From positions 62,001 through 126,000 of the forward strand of contig NZ_ANNU01000013.1 in assembly GCF_000346615.1 (NCBI RefSeq): DNA of 64,000 bases. The letters are read 5' to 3'. Positions 60,452 to 64,000 of this stretch are shown here, piece by piece (the stretch's first letter is position 1; each line of letters begins with the position of its first letter). A program made the translations under genes and the position numbers. A model generated the notes under the pieces. It made no database searches and was not told the origin of the DNA. It saw nothing but the letters and a program-made list of their open reading frames with translations. The DNA is from Nafulsella turpanensis ZLM-10 (GTDB lineage Bacteria; Bacteroidota; Bacteroidia; Cytophagales; Cyclobacteriaceae).

Positions 60452-62013
60452 AAAGCCTGCAAACCGATGTACTCATTGTAGGCTCCGGACTGGCAGGCAG
60501 CCTGCTTGCCCTGGAGCTCGCTGACAAAAGACCCGAGCTAAACATCCTCCTGCTGAATAAAAAGGAAAAACAGCAAAGTTCTTCCTTTTTAGCACAGGGT
60601 GGCATTGCCGCCGCACTGCCCGGTACAGACGACAGCATTAAGCAGCACCTGCTCGATACCATGGAAGTAGGGGACTGGCACAACAACAAAGCAGTTGCCG
60701 CCTATATTATTTCGCAGGCCCCTAAAGCTATCCAGACTCTTGAACATTGGGGAGTCCGTTTCGACCAGCAGCCGGATGGCACGCCTGCCCTTGCACTCGA
60801 AGGCGGCCACAGCACCCATCGCGTACTGCACTACAAAGATAGCACCGGAAGGCATATTGTAGAAAAGCTGCACCTGGCCCTGCAGCAGTACCCTTCTGTT
60901 TCCCTGATGGAAGATGTGCAGGTGCTGGAGCTACTGCAGGAAAAAGTGGGGCAGCCTGTCTCGGGTGCTCTGGCCTGGGATGAGCGACAACAGGAGCCAG
61001 TACAGCTAAAAGCAGGAGTAGTAGTATTAGCCACAGGCGGACTGGGCAGCTTATTTTCCTACTCCACCAATCCGGCCACAGCCAGCGGCGAAGGTATCTA
61101 CCTGGCAGCCAGAGCCGGTTCCAGAGTAAAGGATTTGGCCTTTATCCAGTTTCACCCCACGGCTCTCTGGCAGCCCTCCGGCAGCAGGCTTCCACTCATT
61201 TCCGAAGCCGTTCGGGGAGCAGGTGCTGTGCTGAAAAATGAAAAAGGCATCCGTTTTATGGAAGGCCGGCACCCGCTACGCGACCTGGCTCCCCGCGATG
61301 TCGTAGCCCGGAACATTGAGAAGGAAATCTCCCGCCAGCAGAATCCTTATGTATACCTGGATGCTACCCGGCTTGCAAATGCTGAATGGAAGCAACATTT
61401 TCCCGGCATCTTCGACCTTTGCAGGCAGGCGGGAATTGACCCTCGCTACGATTTTATTCCCGTAGTACCGGCTGCTCATTATTCCTGCGGCGGCGTGGCC
61501 ACCTCTGTAAAAGGAGAAACAGGGGTAGATGGCCTTTTTGTGATTGGCGAATCGGCCTGTACCGGATTGCATGGTGCCAACCGACTGGCTTCTAACAGCC
61601 TGCTGGAAGCTACGGTAATGGCCATTGAACTGGGGCAACTGCTTGCGGCAAGCCATGTCCCTGCAGACAGAAAAAGGGAGCCATTCACCATAGAACCGGC
61701 TCATTTTAGCGATAAAGAAACTGAAGAGAAGGAAGCCCGCCTGATGGAACAGCTCAGGAGCCTCCTGCAAACCCATTGCGGCATCCTAAAAACCACCGAA
61801 AGGCTGCTGAATGCACAGGAACAGCTGCGGGAATGGAAGGACATTGTACACCTCCGGCTCCCCCAGAACAGCCTCTCAGCCATACGCCTTAACATGGCCA
61901 TCCAGGTAGCCCGCCTGCTGATAGCTTCTTCACTGGACCAGACAGAGAACCGGGGCGTATTCTTTAACCATGACTTCGAAAAAGAAGCTGCTCCTTCCCT
62001 ACTTCCAGCCTAA
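60448..62013 (+). CDS. nadB: L-aspartate oxidase NadB
   Basis: 521 residues. FAD motif [45 protein letters not shown] and HYSCGGVAT. It oxidises L-aspartate to iminoaspartate, using fumarate or O2, and feeds NadA. It can use fumarate without oxygen, suiting the anaerobic theme. Normal length. Confidence 0.95.
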   Translation: MKSLQTDVLIVGSGLAGSLLALELADKRPELNILLLNKKEKQQSSSFLAQGGIAAALPGTDDSIKQHLLDTMEVGDWHNNKAVAAYIISQAPKAIQTLEHWGVRFDQQPDGTPALALEGGHSTHRVLHYKDSTGRHIVEKLHLALQQYPSVSLMEDVQVLELLQEKVGQPVSGALAWDERQQEPVQLKAGVVVLATGGLGSLFSYSTNPATASGEGIYLAARAGSRVKDLAFIQFHPTALWQPSGSRLPLISEAVRGAGAVLKNEKGIRFMEGRHPLRDLAPRDVVARNIEKEISRQQNPYVYLDATRLANAEWKQHFPGIFDLCRQAGIDPRYDFIPVVPAAHYSCGGVATSVKGETGVDGLFVIGESACTGLHGANRLASNSLLEATVMAIELGQLLAASHVPADRKREPFTIEPAHFSDKETEEKEARLMEQLRSLLQTHCGILKTTERLLNAQEQLREWKDIVHLRLPQNSLSAIRLNMAIQVARLLIASSLDQTENRGVFFNHDFEKEAAPSLLPA

Positions 62014-62035
62014 AAATCCAAGACATTAGAACGTA

Positions 62036-62073
62036 AAAAAGCCGCCCCTCCTAAGCAGGACTGGCGGCTTTTA
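62036..62073. terminator. bidirectional terminator
   Basis: AAAAAGCCGCC pairs with GGCGGCTTTT, between nadB (plus) and the ribonucleotide reductase (minus). T-runs on both strands. Confidence 0.8.
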
Positions 62074-62092
62074 CTTTATCAATCCATTTTAG

Positions 62093-64000
62093 TTAGCTGC
62101 ACTTGCCATCCCCACAGCTTTTGCACTTCAGGCAACCTTCTTCGAAAATAAGGCCATCCGGGTCACCGCATTTTGGGCATTGCCGGTCCACTGCCTTTGT
62201 TCCATCCGGGATAAATTGCTTGAGGGCACGGCTCACACCATTTTTCCAGGTGTTGATGTTATCTTTATACAAATTGAGGTTCGATACCAGGTCTACCACG
62301 TAAGGCAGCGGCATACCATGGCGGAGCACCCCAGATATCAGCTTGGCATAATTCCAGTACTCCTGGTTAAAGGAGCGGGAAAGCCCTTCGACAATGACGG
62401 TGTACCCATCCTTATCGGTATACTGAAAATCGTAACGGGAATTCCCCTCGCTGTCTTTTATGCGTCTGATACTGCCCCGGTTCACATATGCCGGAATAGC
62501 AAAAGCATCTTCGGCACGGCCGGTAAAAATCTCATAGGGCTTTCCATTGAGGCAGCCCACGAAGGCCAGCCATTTTTCATAATCGTTCTGGAAACGAATA
62601 ACTTCTGCCTCCAATACCTGCGGCCGCACGGGGGCCTTAGTTTCTACAATCTCATTTTTCTCCTCCTCTTTATCTTCTGCCGAAAGTAGTACCCCGTTCC
62701 TGGAGCCATCGCGGTATACGGTAATGCCCTTCAGGCCCTTTCGCCACGATTCGAGGTATATCTCCCCTACCGTTTCTTCGCTTACATCGGCCGGAAGGTT
62801 GATGGTGGAACTGATGCTGTGGGTAACATATTTCTGCACCACTGCCTGCATTTCCACCCGCTTCATCCAGTCGATTTCACCGGCTGTAGCACCCAAATAT
62901 GGACTAAGGTTTACATCTTCCTGTCCGCTTATTTCCATCCATTTTTTTAGTTTTGGGTGGTAGACGTTAAACTCCTGCCAGCTGTCGCCCTGCTCATCAG
63001 TAAAATCGACCCGCACCTTGGGGTCTGTCGCATTTACTTTTCGGCGGCGTTTGTAGGAAAGCATGAACACCGGCTCAATGCCCGAAGAAGTTTGTGACAG
63101 CATGCTAACGGTTCCTGTAGGTGCCACCGTACTGATGGATATATTCCGGCGGCCATGCTGCAGCATCCGCTCCCACACTCCGGGTAATTCGTAGTGGAGC
63201 ATCTGGACAAATTCTGACTGTTTCTCTACCTCGGGGTCAAAGCCTTCGAAGCTGCCCCGCTCTATGGCCATATCAATGGAGCTGTCGAACTCTGCGGTAC
63301 ATTTTACTTTCATTATTTTTTCCACCTCCGCAATGGCTTCCGCTGAATCAAACTTTAAATTAAGGGCGGCCAGGGTATCGGCCAGGGCCGTAAAGCCGAG
63401 GCCGGTGCGTCGACCTTTTTTGCCGGTATTGTAGAGCAGTTGCCATGTTTCACGCTCTACTCTCCTGATATGCTCGGGTTCGCAGTCATTGTCTATTTTG
63501 GCTATAATCCGCTCAATGGCCTCCAGCTCCAGGTCTACCAGGTCGTCCATGAGCCGCTGGGCTTCATAGGTAATCTCATAAAACTTTTTAAGGTTAAAGG
63601 AAGCCTCGGGTGTAAAGGGTTTATCGACAAAGCTGTAAAGATTAATAGCTATCAGGCGGCAGCTGTCCCCCCCCTGCATGGCGATTTCTGAACAGGGATT
63701 GGTCGACACATTTTTAAAGCCGGGGTACAGGCTGGAAGTGGAATACTTATGCTGCCGGTCCCAGAAAATCAGTCCAGGTTCTGCAGTTTTATGGGCACAG
63801 CTGATGATGGTATTCCATAAATCCCGGGCCTTTACGGTTTTGTTGTACTGCTGGTCGGCCGATTCGAGCGGCCAGCGGTGCGTATACTCTTCGTCACGCT
63901 CCACCTTCTCCATAAACTCATCCGACAGCCGTACCGATATGTTGGCACCGGTAACTTTGGAGAGGTTCTGCTTGATTTTTATAAAATCCTCCACATCGGG
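62093..64000 (-). CDS. nrdJ: adenosylcobalamin-dependent ribonucleotide reductase, class II (5' end beyond window)
   Basis: The frame is open through the window edge; 635 codons are visible. Seen: GANISVRLSDEFM, the active-site region GRRTGLGFTALADTLAALN, NLPADVSEETVGEIYLESW and a C-terminal zinc-type Cys end (CPKCGDPDGLIFEEGCLKCKSCGDGKC). It reduces ribonucleotides without oxygen, using B12. The GTG at 63994 is not the start, since homologous residues (PDV) continue upstream. Confidence 0.9.
   Translation of the reverse strand, partial: PDVEDFIKIKQNLSKVTGANISVRLSDEFMEKVERDEEYTHRWPLESADQQYNKTVKARDLWNTIISCAHKTAEPGLIFWDRQHKYSTSSLYPGFKNVSTNPCSEIAMQGGDSCRLIAINLYSFVDKPFTPEASFNLKKFYEITYEAQRLMDDLVDLELEAIERIIAKIDNDCEPEHIRRVERETWQLLYNTGKKGRRTGLGFTALADTLAALNLKFDSAEAIAEVEKIMKVKCTAEFDSSIDMAIERGSFEGFDPEVEKQSEFVQMLHYELPGVWERMLQHGRRNISISTVAPTGTVSMLSQTSSGIEPVFMLSYKRRRKVNATDPKVRVDFTDEQGDSWQEFNVYHPKLKKWMEISGQEDVNLSPYLGATAGEIDWMKRVEMQAVVQKYVTHSISSTINLPADVSEETVGEIYLESWRKGLKGITVYRDGSRNGVLLSAEDKEEEKNEIVETKAPVRPQVLEAEVIRFQNDYEKWLAFVGCLNGKPYEIFTGRAEDAFAIPAYVNRGSIRRIKDSEGNSRYDFQYTDKDGYTVIVEGLSRSFNQEYWNYAKLISGVLRHGMPLPYVVDLVSNLNLYKDNINTWKNGVSRALKQFIPDGTKAVDRQCPKCGDPDGLIFEEGCLKCKSCGDGKCS

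Noticed and set aside
1-64000. tRNA or rRNA genes
   Set aside because: No cloverleaf-type sequence or rRNA motif was noticed on reading; I could not run a search.

Overview
The window looks like a chromosome segment of a Bacteroidota bacterium, most likely of the order Cytophagales. The evidence is a type IX secretion C-terminal sorting domain, a fused CcoN-CcoO oxidase, a clade II (Sec/lipoprotein-type) nitrous oxide reductase, candidate TAnnTTTG -7 promoter boxes and weak ribosome binding sites. It reads as a respiratory and denitrification island: nitrate reduction, molybdenum cofactor synthesis, a high-affinity cbb3 oxidase, NO/nitrosative-stress defence and N2O reduction. No nitrite reductase or NO reductase gene is visible here.

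Layout. 1-2.1 kb: Baeyer-Villiger-type monooxygenase (cut by the window edge) and a short-chain dehydrogenase. 2.1-6.6 kb: a signalling block with a PAS-PAS kinase whose PAS domains resemble FixL, a single-domain receiver, a receiver-kinase hybrid and a receiver-CRP/FNR transcription factor. 6.9-10.6 kb: UspA, membrane protein, outer-membrane barrel and a YceI gene with an in-frame amber codon. 10.9-15.9 kb: NO/oxygen-related genes (Ric, hemerythrin, Rrf2 regulator, cytochrome c, DUF2249, group III globin, cupin, ferredoxin). 16-23.5 kb: moaC-mogA fusion, moaE, moeB, moaD, mobA, TSUP transporter, modE-like, moeA, moaA. 23.7-28.6 kb: Rieske protein, four-cluster ferredoxin, a frameshifted Nas-type molybdoenzyme and a membrane subunit, read here as an unusual membrane-linked nitrate reductase. 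29-30.8 kb: SLAC1/TehA channel and cytochrome c. 30.9-42.1 kb: ccoI, ccoS, ccoNO, ccoQ, ccoP, ccoG, ccoH, a TauE/SafE protein, hemN. 42.3-46 kb: three secreted or outer-membrane proteins, a decayed hemN fragment, DUF488. 46-57.2 kb: second Ric, an oxidase-like membrane protein, second globin, an NnrS-like protein, nosY, nosF, nosD, a membrane-domain-NosL fusion, nosZ and cytochrome c. 57.5-64 kb: two tiny overlapping ORFs, copper-type secreted proteins, nadA, nadB and a class II ribonucleotide reductase (cut by the edge).

Two patterns tie the window together. First, palindromes of the form TATGAT-N4-ATCATA (or close) lie upstream of nearly every anaerobic or NO-related transcription unit, which points to one CRP/FNR-type regulon. 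The receiver-CRP protein encoded here is a candidate regulator. Second, four gene gaps (upstream of the Rieske gene, ccoI, hemN and nosY) hold the same polar compound structure: stop-proximal 7-bp word arrays, a 125-149 bp element bounded by TGTCATTGCG/CGCAATGACA, then other 7-bp word arrays running up to the next start codon. Further 7-bp arrays without the element occur in other gaps. I do not know a published description of this arrangement.
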